Positions 43,841 through 51,794 of a stretch of DNA of 64,000 nucleotides are shown here, piece by piece. Origin of the DNA: JAAZPT01 sp964544955 (GTDB lineage: Bacteria; Bacillota; Clostridia; Christensenellales; Aristaeellaceae); assembly GCA_964544955.1 (NCBI GenBank), contig CAZJEB010000001.1, forward strand, positions 62,001 through 126,000. Reading direction: 5' to 3'. The position numbers and the translations under genes are program-made. Position 1 is the first letter of the stretch, and the number at the start of each line of letters is the position of its first letter. The notes below the pieces were generated by a model, which saw only the letters and a program-made list of their open reading frames with translations, did not search any database and was not told the origin of the DNA.

Positions 43841-43854
43841 ATGGTAATTACCAT
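43841..43854. promoter_or_regulatory. Palindrome in the dfx promoter region
   Basis: ATGGTAATTACCAT is a perfect 14-bp palindrome 7 bp downstream of the dfx -10 box, covering the predicted start of transcription. That position suits repression by a redox or metal regulator. Confidence 0.6.
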
Positions 43855-43861
43855 CAATATC

Positions 43862-43889
43862 ATTATAAGTATTTTTTTAAAGTTTGAAA
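43862..43889 (-). promoter_or_regulatory. Promoter of the dfx-rubredoxin operon
   Basis: On the minus strand TTTCAA (43884-43889) and a perfect TATAAT (43862-43867) are 16 bp apart, directly after the fprA stop. Confidence 0.6.
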
Positions 43890-43893
43890 CATA

Positions 43894-45096
43894 TTATTTT
43901 ATAGTATCTGATATGTTTTTGCTTAATTCGTCTAATTGTAGTAAATTTTCATCAGAACATGTTGACATTACAGTAACAATAGGCTCAATAAAAACTGTGT
44001 TTTTTGCCCCTTCGAGAATACTCTTCATAATTTTCCCTGCTTGAGGGGCCCAGGTACCATTCTCTATTAAAGCTACATTTTTATTTTGAATATTATGTGC
44101 AACATAATCTAATAACAAACATTCAGTTGATAAAAATAATCCGTTATTATATGTGCTTGATGCAAAAACTAAATGACTATATTTAAATGCTTCGCTAATA
44201 ATATAAGAGTAATGAGTTTTGGAAATATCATAAACTTTAATATTTTCAATCCCTCTTAATGATAATGAATTTGCTAAATATTCAGCAGCTACTTTTGTAT
44301 TTCCATATATAGATGCATATGCTATACAAACTGATTGTAATTCTGCTTCATAATTTGCCCACTTTTTATATTTATTTAAAATAATATCAAAATCTTTTCT
44401 CCATATTGGTCCATGCAAAGAACAAATATAATTTAATTCTATATTTGATAATTTATTTAACAAGGCGTTCACTTGAGGGCCGTATTTACCCACTATATTT
44501 GCGTAGTATCTTCTTGTTTCATTCATATACATTTCTTTATCATATACTTCATCGTGGTATAAACAACCAGAATATGTACCGAAAGAACCAAAAGCATCAG
44601 CTGAAAACAATATTTTACTAAAGCTTTCATAACTTACCATTGCTTCAGGCCAATGAACCATAGGCGCCATGTAGAATTTAAACTCATGGGTGCCTGTGCT
44701 AAATGTATCGCCTTCTTTTACAACAATACAACTAGATGAATCTATATTTCTATAAAATTGTTGCAACATCTTTATTGTTTTTACATTACCAATAAACTTT
44801 ATATTTGGAAATCTAAGAAGTAAATCATTAAACACAGAGCAATGGTCTGGTTCCATATGATTAATTATTACATAGTCTAAAGTTTTATCCTTTAGTAAAT
44901 AATCAATATTCTTTAAAAATACATCTTTAACAGTTGAATCAACACCATCAAGTAAAATATTTTTATTATCTAAAACAAGGTAAGAGTTATAACTCATACC
45001 ATCTGGTGTGGGAATTGCGTTCTCAAAGAAATCTAAACTTCTATCATTGCCACCAACCCAGTAAATATTATCAAAAATTTTTATTTCGCTATGCAT
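43894..45096 (-). CDS. fprA: Flavodiiron protein (FprA, oxygen or NO reductase)
   Basis: 400 residues. The N-terminal metallo-beta-lactamase fold carries the diiron ligands in NHMEPDH (79-85) and later in VHWPEA and CSLHGPIW. The C-terminal flavodoxin domain begins SVCIAYASIYGNTKVAAEYLA. It reduces oxygen to water (or NO to N2O), taking electrons from rubredoxin encoded two genes downstream. I start at ATG 45094-45096 behind GGAGG. Confidence 0.95.
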   Translation of the reverse strand: MHSEIKIFDNIYWVGGNDRSLDFFENAIPTPDGMSYNSYLVLDNKNILLDGVDSTVKDVFLKNIDYLLKDKTLDYVIINHMEPDHCSVFNDLLLRFPNIKFIGNVKTIKMLQQFYRNIDSSSCIVVKEGDTFSTGTHEFKFYMAPMVHWPEAMVSYESFSKILFSADAFGSFGTYSGCLYHDEVYDKEMYMNETRRYYANIVGKYGPQVNALLNKLSNIELNYICSLHGPIWRKDFDIILNKYKKWANYEAELQSVCIAYASIYGNTKVAAEYLANSLSLRGIENIKVYDISKTHYSYIISEAFKYSHLVFASSTYNNGLFLSTECLLLDYVAHNIQNKNVALIENGTWAPQAGKIMKSILEGAKNTVFIEPIVTVMSTCSDENLLQLDELSKNISDTIK

Positions 45097-45122
45097 AAAA
45101 ACCTCCAAATGTTTATGCTTAT

Positions 45123-45151
45123 ATAATATATTATTATGCTTTAAAAATCAA
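45123..45151 (-). promoter_or_regulatory. Promoter of fprA
   Basis: On the minus strand TTGATT (45146-45151) and TATTAT (45123-45128) are 17 bp apart, 26 bp before the start codon. Confidence 0.7.
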
Positions 45152-45157
45152 TATATG

Positions 45158-45196
45158 CAAACAAATACCCATACATTGTGTATGGGTATTTGTTTG
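45158..45196 (-). terminator. Long perfect hairpin after the decarboxylase operon
   Basis: An 18-bp perfect inverted repeat, arms 45158-45175 and 45179-45196 with a three-base loop, lies 4 nt beyond the oadA stop. Only the T's inside the distal arm provide a T-rich end, so it could also be a protective 3' stem. It lies immediately before the fprA promoter, insulating the two units. Confidence 0.75.
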
Positions 45197-45200
45197 AAAT

Positions 45201-46601
45201 TTATAGTGGCATAATATTATCTTTTTCGTCTAATAAGGTTCTATCAATTTTTTGATCCCTTGCTTGCCTATATTTGAAATAATTTGTTGCAACTTGTGGG
45301 AACATAGCATAGCTTAGAACATCTTCTTCTTGTGTATAATATTCTTTTATTTCATCGCGATACTTGTCTAATTCTGGTGGAAGGTCATCTGCTGGCCTAT
45401 ATGTTATTATTGGAGCGTCGCCTAAAATTTGTTTGCGAAGTTCCTCATTAACCTCACCAGGTAATTGTCCGTATTCGCCTCTTAACAAGCCTTTGCTTTC
45501 TTTAGTAACGGTTTTATATCTTCCGCCTGATATAACGTTCATAACAGCTTGTGTTCCAACTATTTGACTTGTAGGGGTAACAAGTGGGGGATAACCGAAG
45601 TCTTTTCTTACCTTAGGTATTTCATTAAGAACATCATAATATTTATCCATAGCATTAAATTGTTTTAACTGACCAATAAGGTTAGATAACATTCCGCCAG
45701 GAACCTGATATTTTAATGTTTTAACGTCAACAGATAGCACTTTTTCAGGATCTCTCCAACCTTCTTTAGTTAATCTATCTGCAACTGTTCTAAAGTGATC
45801 AGCAATTTCACCTAAAAGGTTTAAGTCCAAACCAGTGTCATACTCAGTTCCTTGTAATGTTGCAACAATAGATTCTGTTGCTGGTTGTGCTGTACCACCA
45901 CCTAATGGAGAAAGAGCTGTATCAATAATATCAACACCTGCTTCAATAGCTTTTAGGTATGTCATAGCACCTGTACCAGTTTTATCGTGTGTGTGCAATA
46001 CAATTGGAAGGTCTGTGCCAGCTTTTAATTTCTTTACAAGGCTATATGCATTATATGGTAATAATAAGTTTGCCATATCTTTAATACAAATTATATCGGC
46101 GCCCATTTCTTGAAGTTCAGCAGCTAATCTTACAAAATAATCTTCAGTATGTACAGGAGAAATTGTATAACTTAATGCAACTTCTGCTATGCCATTATAT
46201 TTTTTAATTGCCTTAATAGACGTTTTCATGTTTCTTGTGTCATTTAAAGCATCAAAAACCCTAACAATATCTATACCATTTTCAATTGTTTTTTTAACAA
46301 AGTAATCAACAACATCATCAGAATAGTGTTTGTAACCTAAAAGGTTTTGACCTCTTAAAAGCATCTGAAGCTTTGTATTCGGTAAGGCTTTTCTTAATTG
46401 CCTTAATCTATCCCATGGGTCCTCATTTAAAAAACGCAAGCAACTATCAAATGTAGCGCCGCCCCACATTTCTAAAGAATAATATCCAACTTTATCTAAT
46501 TTATCACATACTGGTAACATATCAGAGGTTCTCATCCTTGTTGCAGCTTGAGATTGATGAGCATCTCTTAAAATGGTATCAGTTATATTAACTTTTGCCA
46601 T
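45201..46601 (-). CDS. Oxaloacetate decarboxylase alpha/pyruvate carboxylase subunit B carboxyltransferase
   Basis: 466 residues. LRDAHQSQAATRM (11-23), VRVFDALNDTRNM, VLHTHDKTGTGAMTYLKAIEAGVDIIDTA and the following PASS domain mark the pyruvate-type carboxyltransferase. It moves the carboxyl group between oxaloacetate/pyruvate and biotin. It ends without a biotinyl domain, so it needs the separate carrier encoded two genes upstream. Last gene of the five-gene operon. A five-carboxyltransferase role in decarboxylation or transcarboxylation are both possible. Confidence 0.93.
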   Translation of the reverse strand: MAKVNITDTILRDAHQSQAATRMRTSDMLPVCDKLDKVGYYSLEMWGGATFDSCLRFLNEDPWDRLRQLRKALPNTKLQMLLRGQNLLGYKHYSDDVVDYFVKKTIENGIDIVRVFDALNDTRNMKTSIKAIKKYNGIAEVALSYTISPVHTEDYFVRLAAELQEMGADIICIKDMANLLLPYNAYSLVKKLKAGTDLPIVLHTHDKTGTGAMTYLKAIEAGVDIIDTALSPLGGGTAQPATESIVATLQGTEYDTGLDLNLLGEIADHFRTVADRLTKEGWRDPEKVLSVDVKTLKYQVPGGMLSNLIGQLKQFNAMDKYYDVLNEIPKVRKDFGYPPLVTPTSQIVGTQAVMNVISGGRYKTVTKESKGLLRGEYGQLPGEVNEELRKQILGDAPIITYRPADDLPPELDKYRDEIKEYYTQEEDVLSYAMFPQVATNYFKYRQARDQKIDRTLLDEKDNIMPL

Positions 46602-46616
46602 AATTTTACTCCTTTA

Positions 46617-47846
46617 TTATCCAAATATACTTAATAAAACACCTGCAGCAATTGCAGAACCTATTGCACCTGCAACGTTAGGACCCATGGCATGCATAAG
46701 CAAAAAGTTTTTAGGGTTTGCTTTCTGCCCTTCAACTTGAGAAACACGTGCAGCCATCGGTACAGCGGATACACCAGCGGAACCAATTAATGGGTTTATT
46801 TTTCCGCCGCTTAGTTTATTCATAACTTTTCCTAATAAAACACCGCCAGCAGTTCCAAAGCCAAAGGCAATTACACCAAGTACAATGATCTTTATGGTTT
46901 CTAAAGTTAAAAATGTTTCTGCTTTTGCTGTGGCACCAACTGTTAAACCAAGGAATATAGTTACAATGTTCATTAATTCATTTTGAGCTGTTTTGCTTAA
47001 CCTATCAACAACAAGTGATTCGCGGAATAAATTCCCAAGCATTAGTGTACCTACTAAAGGTAAAGCTGAAGGTAGTAATAATGCTACTACTATTGTTACC
47101 ATAATTGGGAAAATAATCTTCTCGTTTTTGGATACTGGTCTTAATTGATCCATAACTATTTCGCGCTCTTTTTTAGTTGTAAGTAAGCGCATTATTGGTG
47201 GTTGTATAACAGGTACCAAAGCCATATAACTATATGCAGCAACTGCAATTGGTCCCAAAAGATGTGGGGCTAATTTTCCAGTTAAGTATATAGCAGTAGG
47301 CCCATCAGCGCCTCCAATTATACCTATAGAACTAGCTTCTGCACCATTAAAACCTAATAACCTAGCACCAATAAATGTTAAGAATATTCCCAATTGTGCA
47401 GCAGCACCTAAGAATAAACTTTTTGGGTTAGCAATTAATGGGCCAAAGTCTGTCATTGCACCAACCCCTAAGAAAATCAAGGGAGGGAATATGCCAAGCT
47501 TTACACCTTGATATAAATAATATAAAAGTCCTCCAGATTCTTGTAAGTATTGGTATAGTATTGTTCCATCTGCCATGGTTGTAGGTATACCATTTGTTCC
47601 GTTATATATACTTTCTGTTAAATACATATATTTAGGGCCGTCCATAATGGTACCTAAAGATAAATTTGTTAAAAGCATACCAAAAGCAATAGGTACAAGT
47701 AATAGAGGCTCATATTTTTTTACTATAGCCAAATACAACAAAACACAAGATATTGCAATCATAATAAAAGATCTTGGGTCTTGAAGTAGCAAGGCTATAC
47801 CGCTTGTCTCAACTAAACCTTGAAAGGTTTTGATTATCATGTCCAT
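46617..47846 (-). CDS. Sodium-translocating decarboxylase beta subunit
   Basis: 409 residues with about eleven membrane segments. GVGAMTDFGPLIANPKSLFLGAAAQLG, SIGIIGGADGPTAIY and SAVPMAARVSQ are the family's conserved sodium-channel segments, including the aspartate-bearing GGADGP. It decarboxylates carboxybiotin and exports sodium. It is shared by oxaloacetate, methylmalonyl-CoA and glutaconyl-CoA decarboxylases. Preceded by a weak ribosome binding site and 31 nt after the biotin carrier. Confidence 0.95.
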   Translation of the reverse strand: MDMIIKTFQGLVETSGIALLLQDPRSFIMIAISCVLLYLAIVKKYEPLLLVPIAFGMLLTNLSLGTIMDGPKYMYLTESIYNGTNGIPTTMADGTILYQYLQESGGLLYYLYQGVKLGIFPPLIFLGVGAMTDFGPLIANPKSLFLGAAAQLGIFLTFIGARLLGFNGAEASSIGIIGGADGPTAIYLTGKLAPHLLGPIAVAAYSYMALVPVIQPPIMRLLTTKKEREIVMDQLRPVSKNEKIIFPIMVTIVVALLLPSALPLVGTLMLGNLFRESLVVDRLSKTAQNELMNIVTIFLGLTVGATAKAETFLTLETIKIIVLGVIAFGFGTAGGVLLGKVMNKLSGGKINPLIGSAGVSAVPMAARVSQVEGQKANPKNFLLMHAMGPNVAGAIGSAIAAGVLLSIFG

Positions 47847-47877
47847 TTATATAAGCTCACTTTCAAAATTGTAGTTT

Positions 47878-48294
47878 TTATGATAACACCACTAAAGTAT
47901 CTCCAACGTTTACTGATGCACCAGCTGCAACCAATATATCTGCCACAACACCATCTTGTGGAGCAACTATTTCATTTTCCATTTTCATTGCTTCTAATAT
48001 TAAAAGAATATCACCAGCTTTAACATTTGCGCCTTTAGATACACGTATATCTAAAATTGTACCAGGCATAGGTGAGTCTATTTTTTCTCCACCAACAATG
48101 GTACTTTCTTTTTTTGCTTCAGGTACTGGAGCAGCTTGAGCAGCTTGCACTGGTGCAGTTTGTACTGGCGCTGCTTGAACAGGTGCAGCAATAGGAGTAT
48201 TTACAACAGGTGCTTGTATATTTTGATTAACACCAACTTCATCAACAACAACTTCATATGTAACACCGTTAACGGTAACATTAAATTTACGCAT
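47878..48294 (-). CDS. Biotin carboxyl carrier (gamma) subunit
   Basis: 138 residues. An N-terminal domain (1-24) is joined by a flexible Ala/Pro/Val/Gln linker (25-60) to the biotinyl domain, with EAMKMEN at 101-107 and biotin attached to K104. The linker lets the biotin arm swing between a carboxyltransferase and the membrane pump. It is the only biotin carrier in the operon, although two carboxyltransferases flank it. Confidence 0.96.
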   Translation of the reverse strand: MRKFNVTVNGVTYEVVVDEVGVNQNIQAPVVNTPIAAPVQAAPVQTAPVQAAQAAPVPEAKKESTIVGGEKIDSPMPGTILDIRVSKGANVKAGDILLILEAMKMENEIVAPQDGVVADILVAAGASVNVGDTLVVLS

Positions 48295-48331
48295 ATTATA
48301 TGCCTCCTAATAATATTTAATATAAATGTAA

Positions 48332-48658
48332 TTAAAATTTTCTTGTAGTACGTTTTATTTTTCTAACAATAAATTTATTATCAGAACCTAAACAAAATGT
48401 TATTGCTGCGGTAATTGCAGCTAAAACATCAGGAGAAACAGTTGGATCGCTTGCAGAAATTGGAGCTACTTTTTCTAACACATTTTTAGCTTCATTGGCA
48501 ACTGTGGCAATAGTGTTATTTGATTTATTGTCTTTGTTTTTAAAAGATTTAAATAGGGAAGACATTATACCAATGGTAACAACTAAAATAAACAAGCCAA
48601 GGAAAACAACCACCATACCAACAACCATAATTCCTATGCTTTCACCGAATATATTCAT
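48332..48658 (-). CDS. Decarboxylase small anchor subunit (OadG/MmdD type)
   Basis: 108 residues. One N-terminal membrane helix (about 7-33, IGIMVVGMVVVFLGLFILVV) is followed by a hydrophilic region and a C-terminal conserved block SPDVLAAITAAI. This matches the OadG/MmdD family, which holds the soluble subunits at the membrane pump. Confidence 0.88.
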   Translation of the reverse strand: MNIFGESIGIMVVGMVVVFLGLFILVVTIGIMSSLFKSFKNKDNKSNNTIATVANEAKNVLEKVAPISASDPTVSPDVLAAITAAITFCLGSDNKFIVRKIKRTTRKF

Positions 48659-48676
48659 ATAGAATTACCTCCCAAT

Positions 48677-50155
48677 TTATATACTTCCGTGTTTTTTTGG
48701 AAAATTTGGAAGATTTTTTGAAGCAAGCATCTCTAAAGCAGATATTATATACATTCTGCTGTATTTAGGCTCAATTACATCATCAACCAAGCCAAGCTTA
48801 GCAGCTACTAAGGCAGAACATTTTTCATCAATATATTGTTTTGTTAATTCTTCTTTAACTTTTTCGGCTGGCAATTCGCTATTAGCTATTTTATCTCTCC
48901 AAACAACTTGTATTGCTGAAGAAGGCTCCAAAGCAGATATAACAGCACCTGGCCATGCATAAATCATGTCGTTTATGGGCTTGCTAGCCATTGCAACATA
49001 TGCTTGACCAATTGCATTACCAACTATTAATGAAACCTTTGGAACACTCGCCTCAGAATAAGCGTATAATAATTCAGCTTGAGCTTTTATTAAATCAATT
49101 TGCTTACAAGCTTTTGTGATTTCCAAACCATTGGTATTAACAACGCTAACAATGGGAATATTAAAACTATCTGCAAATCTAACAAGTTTTGCAGCCTTTC
49201 TCATTGCCCCTGCACTAATTAAGCCTTCAGAAGCTACTGCATTATTTACAACAAGTGCTGCAGTTAATCCACCAATTTTTATTAAAGCTGTTTTAACGGA
49301 TGCCTCATATGCAGAGTATAACTCAAAACTCATATTGCTATCAGACAATGCGTAAATTAAATTATTTGCATCATTTACATCTATTTCAGGAACTAGTTTA
49401 TTTAGATCGATATTTTGTTCTTGTGGAGGTAAGTCCAAATTTGAATCTGGAAGCAAAGAAAGCAAATTCTTTGTTGAAGCTAAAGCTTCTAATTCATTAT
49501 TAGCAACAAAAGTACATCCGCCTTTTTCTGATACATAACTAGCACTAGCTATATCTTCCATGCTATATTCTTTGTTATATGTTGCACTTAATACTGTTGG
49601 TCCAAACATAGTTAAATTGGCGATATCTTTAACCATTATTGAAAAATCTGTTAATTGTGAAATTATTGCAGCACCGCCCAAACAAGGGCCAGATATAACA
49701 GAAATTGTAGGGCATATACCATTTAAATCTGTAAATGACTTAAATATATCGGCATATGCATTTAAAGCTTTAACGCCTTCATCTAACTTTACGCCGGCAC
49801 TATCCAAAATTGCAACAACAGGAGCGCCTGTATGTAAAGCGGTTTTTAATAGTTTATTAATTTTCTTTGCTTGAACTTTACCTATTGCACCCCCAAATAC
49901 AGTAAAATCTTGAGCAAAAACATAAACAGGCCGGCTATTTACTGTGCCATAACCAGTTATTACACCGGCGGCCTCGTTTCCTTTAGCCATTAATGCATAC
50001 ATCTCAACAAAACTACCAGAATCCAAAAGATGATTTATTCTTTCAGCAGCAGTCATTTTACCAAGTTCTTTTTGCTTTTTTTGACGTATTTCGTCATTAT
50101 TAAGCAGTTTGTTTTTTTCATCTAATATTTTTTCCAAACCCGAAATATTACTCAT
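48677..50155 (-). CDS. mmdA: Methylmalonyl-CoA decarboxylase/carboxyltransferase alpha subunit (MmdA-like)
   Basis: 492 residues of the biotin-dependent acyl-CoA carboxyltransferase family, with two crotonase-like halves. YVFAQDFTVFGGAIG, VISGPCLGGAAIISQLTDF and LIVGNAIGQAYVAM are visible. It transfers carboxyl between methylmalonyl-CoA (or a similar CoA ester) and biotin. Length fits MmdA better than glutaconyl-CoA GcdA. I use ATG 50153-50155 with AAGGAG upstream; the longer frame has no ribosome binding site. First gene of the operon, about 87 nt after the start of transcription. Confidence 0.92.
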   Translation of the reverse strand: MSNISGLEKILDEKNKLLNNDEIRQKKQKELGKMTAAERINHLLDSGSFVEMYALMAKGNEAAGVITGYGTVNSRPVYVFAQDFTVFGGAIGKVQAKKINKLLKTALHTGAPVVAILDSAGVKLDEGVKALNAYADIFKSFTDLNGICPTISVISGPCLGGAAIISQLTDFSIMVKDIANLTMFGPTVLSATYNKEYSMEDIASASYVSEKGGCTFVANNELEALASTKNLLSLLPDSNLDLPPQEQNIDLNKLVPEIDVNDANNLIYALSDSNMSFELYSAYEASVKTALIKIGGLTAALVVNNAVASEGLISAGAMRKAAKLVRFADSFNIPIVSVVNTNGLEITKACKQIDLIKAQAELLYAYSEASVPKVSLIVGNAIGQAYVAMASKPINDMIYAWPGAVISALEPSSAIQVVWRDKIANSELPAEKVKEELTKQYIDEKCSALVAAKLGLVDDVIEPKYSRMYIISALEMLASKNLPNFPKKHGSI

Positions 50156-50248
50156 GCTTGTGCTCCTTCTTATAAATTTTATATAGTAATATAGATACGC
50201 AAATATCACATATATAAGTTTCTACACTCAAGGGTTAAATTCCTTTAA

Positions 50249-50277
50249 TAAATATCAATTAGTTAATATAATGTCAA
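50249..50277 (-). promoter_or_regulatory. Promoter of the decarboxylase operon
   Basis: On the minus strand a perfect TTGACA (50272-50277) and TATTTA (50249-50254) are 17 bp apart. The leader to the mmdA start is about 87 nt and I see no recognisable riboswitch in it. Confidence 0.72.
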
Positions 50278-50393
50278 ATATAAATAGCATTTATTGGTAA
50301 AATAAACTTAATTTATACAAAATTTATACAATTAAAGCTATTTCTTGTTTGTATAATTATACATTTTATGATAAAATTTATTTGGTGATTTAT

Positions 50394-51245
50394 GTGAATA
50401 TTAGTTCTATTTATTTATCCATTTTCAAAGAAAGAGCATCATCTAAAAACGATGTTGTTAAAGCTATAGATGCATTTAAAAATTTTGGGTTTATAGTTTA
50501 TGCCGAGGAATGGATTTGTGATTTTTATAAATTAAATACAAAAAATATTATAACAAACAACATAATTGCAGCAGATATTGTTGTATCTATAGGTGGAGAT
50601 GGTACATTACTAATAGCTTCACAATTAGCAATAAAATATAATAAACCTTTACTTGGAATTAATTCTGGAAAATTGGGTTTTCTTACAGAGTTTGATTTGG
50701 AAAATATTAGTGATTACTTATATGCACTCAAATCAGGTGATTTTTTTATTGAGGAAAGAATGTTATTAAAAGCAACTATAAATAATGAAAATCCTTATAT
50801 AGTTGTTAATGATGTAGTTATATCTAGAGGTGGATATTCCAGGCTTGTTATGCTTGAAGCATATGTTGATGAAGATTTAATTAGTAAATATTTTGCAGAT
50901 GGCATTATTGTATCAAGTCCAACAGGTTCAACAGGTTATTCATTGTCTGCTGGTGGACCTATTGTTAGCCCTGATATTGAAGGTATGATAGTTACACCCA
51001 TATGTGCGCATTCAATACAAATAAAGCCAGTATTAATCAATGCAAATAAAACAATTAAAATTAAATTAAATTGTGATAGACAACAAGAAATTCAAATTAG
51101 TATAGATGGAAAAATCATAAACCAACTTGCTTGTAATTCAATAATAGAGGTTACTAAATCAGAAAACAAACTAAAACTACTAAGAGTTAAAGAATTAAAG
51201 TTTTTTACACTTGTTAGAAATAAACTTTCAGAATGGAGTAAATAA
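50394..51245 (+). CDS. nadK: NAD kinase
   Basis: 283 residues. GGDGT (67-71), INSGKLGFLTEF, SSPTGSTGYSLSAGGP and CAHSIQIKP are the conserved NAD-kinase elements. It phosphorylates NAD to NADP. I start at GTG 50394 behind GGTGAT, because codons further upstream precede the ribosome binding site. A weak TATAAT lies about 43 bp upstream. ArgR and RecN follow, a common Firmicutes order. Confidence 0.95.
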   Translation: MNISSIYLSIFKERASSKNDVVKAIDAFKNFGFIVYAEEWICDFYKLNTKNIITNNIIAADIVVSIGGDGTLLIASQLAIKYNKPLLGINSGKLGFLTEFDLENISDYLYALKSGDFFIEERMLLKATINNENPYIVVNDVVISRGGYSRLVMLEAYVDEDLISKYFADGIIVSSPTGSTGYSLSAGGPIVSPDIEGMIVTPICAHSIQIKPVLINANKTIKIKLNCDRQQEIQISIDGKIINQLACNSIIEVTKSENKLKLLRVKELKFFTLVRNKLSEWSK

Positions 51246-51255
51246 GGAGCAAAAA

Positions 51256-51708
51256 ATGAAAAATAACAGACAATCAAAGATTCTTGATATTATTAAAAAT
51301 ACAGAAATTGAAACACAAGAGGAACTTGCAGAACATTTAGTAAATATTGGAATAAAAGTAACTCAAGCCACAATTTCAAGGGATATTAAAGAACTAAGGC
51401 TTGTTAAGATAATGGCAAAGTCTGGTAAATATAAATATGCTGCAAACGATAATGATAATTACGCGTTTTCTGATAGATTTATTAGAATATTTTCTGAATC
51501 AATTCTTTCAGTAGAGCATGCTAATAATTTAGTGGTTATTAAAACATTATCCGGCAGTGCAAATGCTGCTACTGAAGCTTTAGATAGTATGAATATGCCA
51601 GAAATTATTGGTACTTTGGCTGGTGATAATACAATACTTATTGTTGCAAAAAGTGAAAAAGATGTTAATAGTATTCTTAAAAAGATTAATGACATAAAAA
51701 GAAGATAA
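51256..51708 (+). CDS. argR: Arginine repressor
   Basis: 150 residues. The winged-helix DNA-binding half includes QSKILDIIKN and VTQATISRDIKELRLVKI; the C-terminal half has the arginine-binding GTLAGDNTILIVAKS segment. It represses arginine synthesis and activates catabolism. The ATG follows AAGGAG; the frame upstream of it overlaps nadK without a ribosome binding site. Confidence 0.95.
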   Translation: MKNNRQSKILDIIKNTEIETQEELAEHLVNIGIKVTQATISRDIKELRLVKIMAKSGKYKYAANDNDNYAFSDRFIRIFSESILSVEHANNLVVIKTLSGSANAATEALDSMNMPEIIGTLAGDNTILIVAKSEKDVNSILKKINDIKRR

Positions 51709-51726
51709 TATTATTTGTTTATTTGA

Positions 51727-51756
51727 TTGCATTTAATCTTATAAATATTATATAAT
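51727..51756 (+). promoter_or_regulatory. Promoter of recN
   Basis: TTGCAT (51727-51732) and a perfect TATAAT (51751-51756) are 18 bp apart. A second TATAAT at 51762 is less well placed. Confidence 0.65.
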
Positions 51757-51794
51757 CTAAGTATAATAAATTTTGCAATCGAGGTTATTGATTA

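Noticed and set aside
48136..48348. Plus-strand reading frame opposite the biotin carrier and start of oadG.
   Set aside because: Low-complexity cysteine-rich translation produced by the antisense of the Ala/Pro-rich linker; no ribosome binding site and no family features.
50156..50248. A riboswitch in the leader of the decarboxylase operon.
   Set aside because: The 87-nt leader is AT-rich and shows no recognisable aptamer or terminator hairpin.
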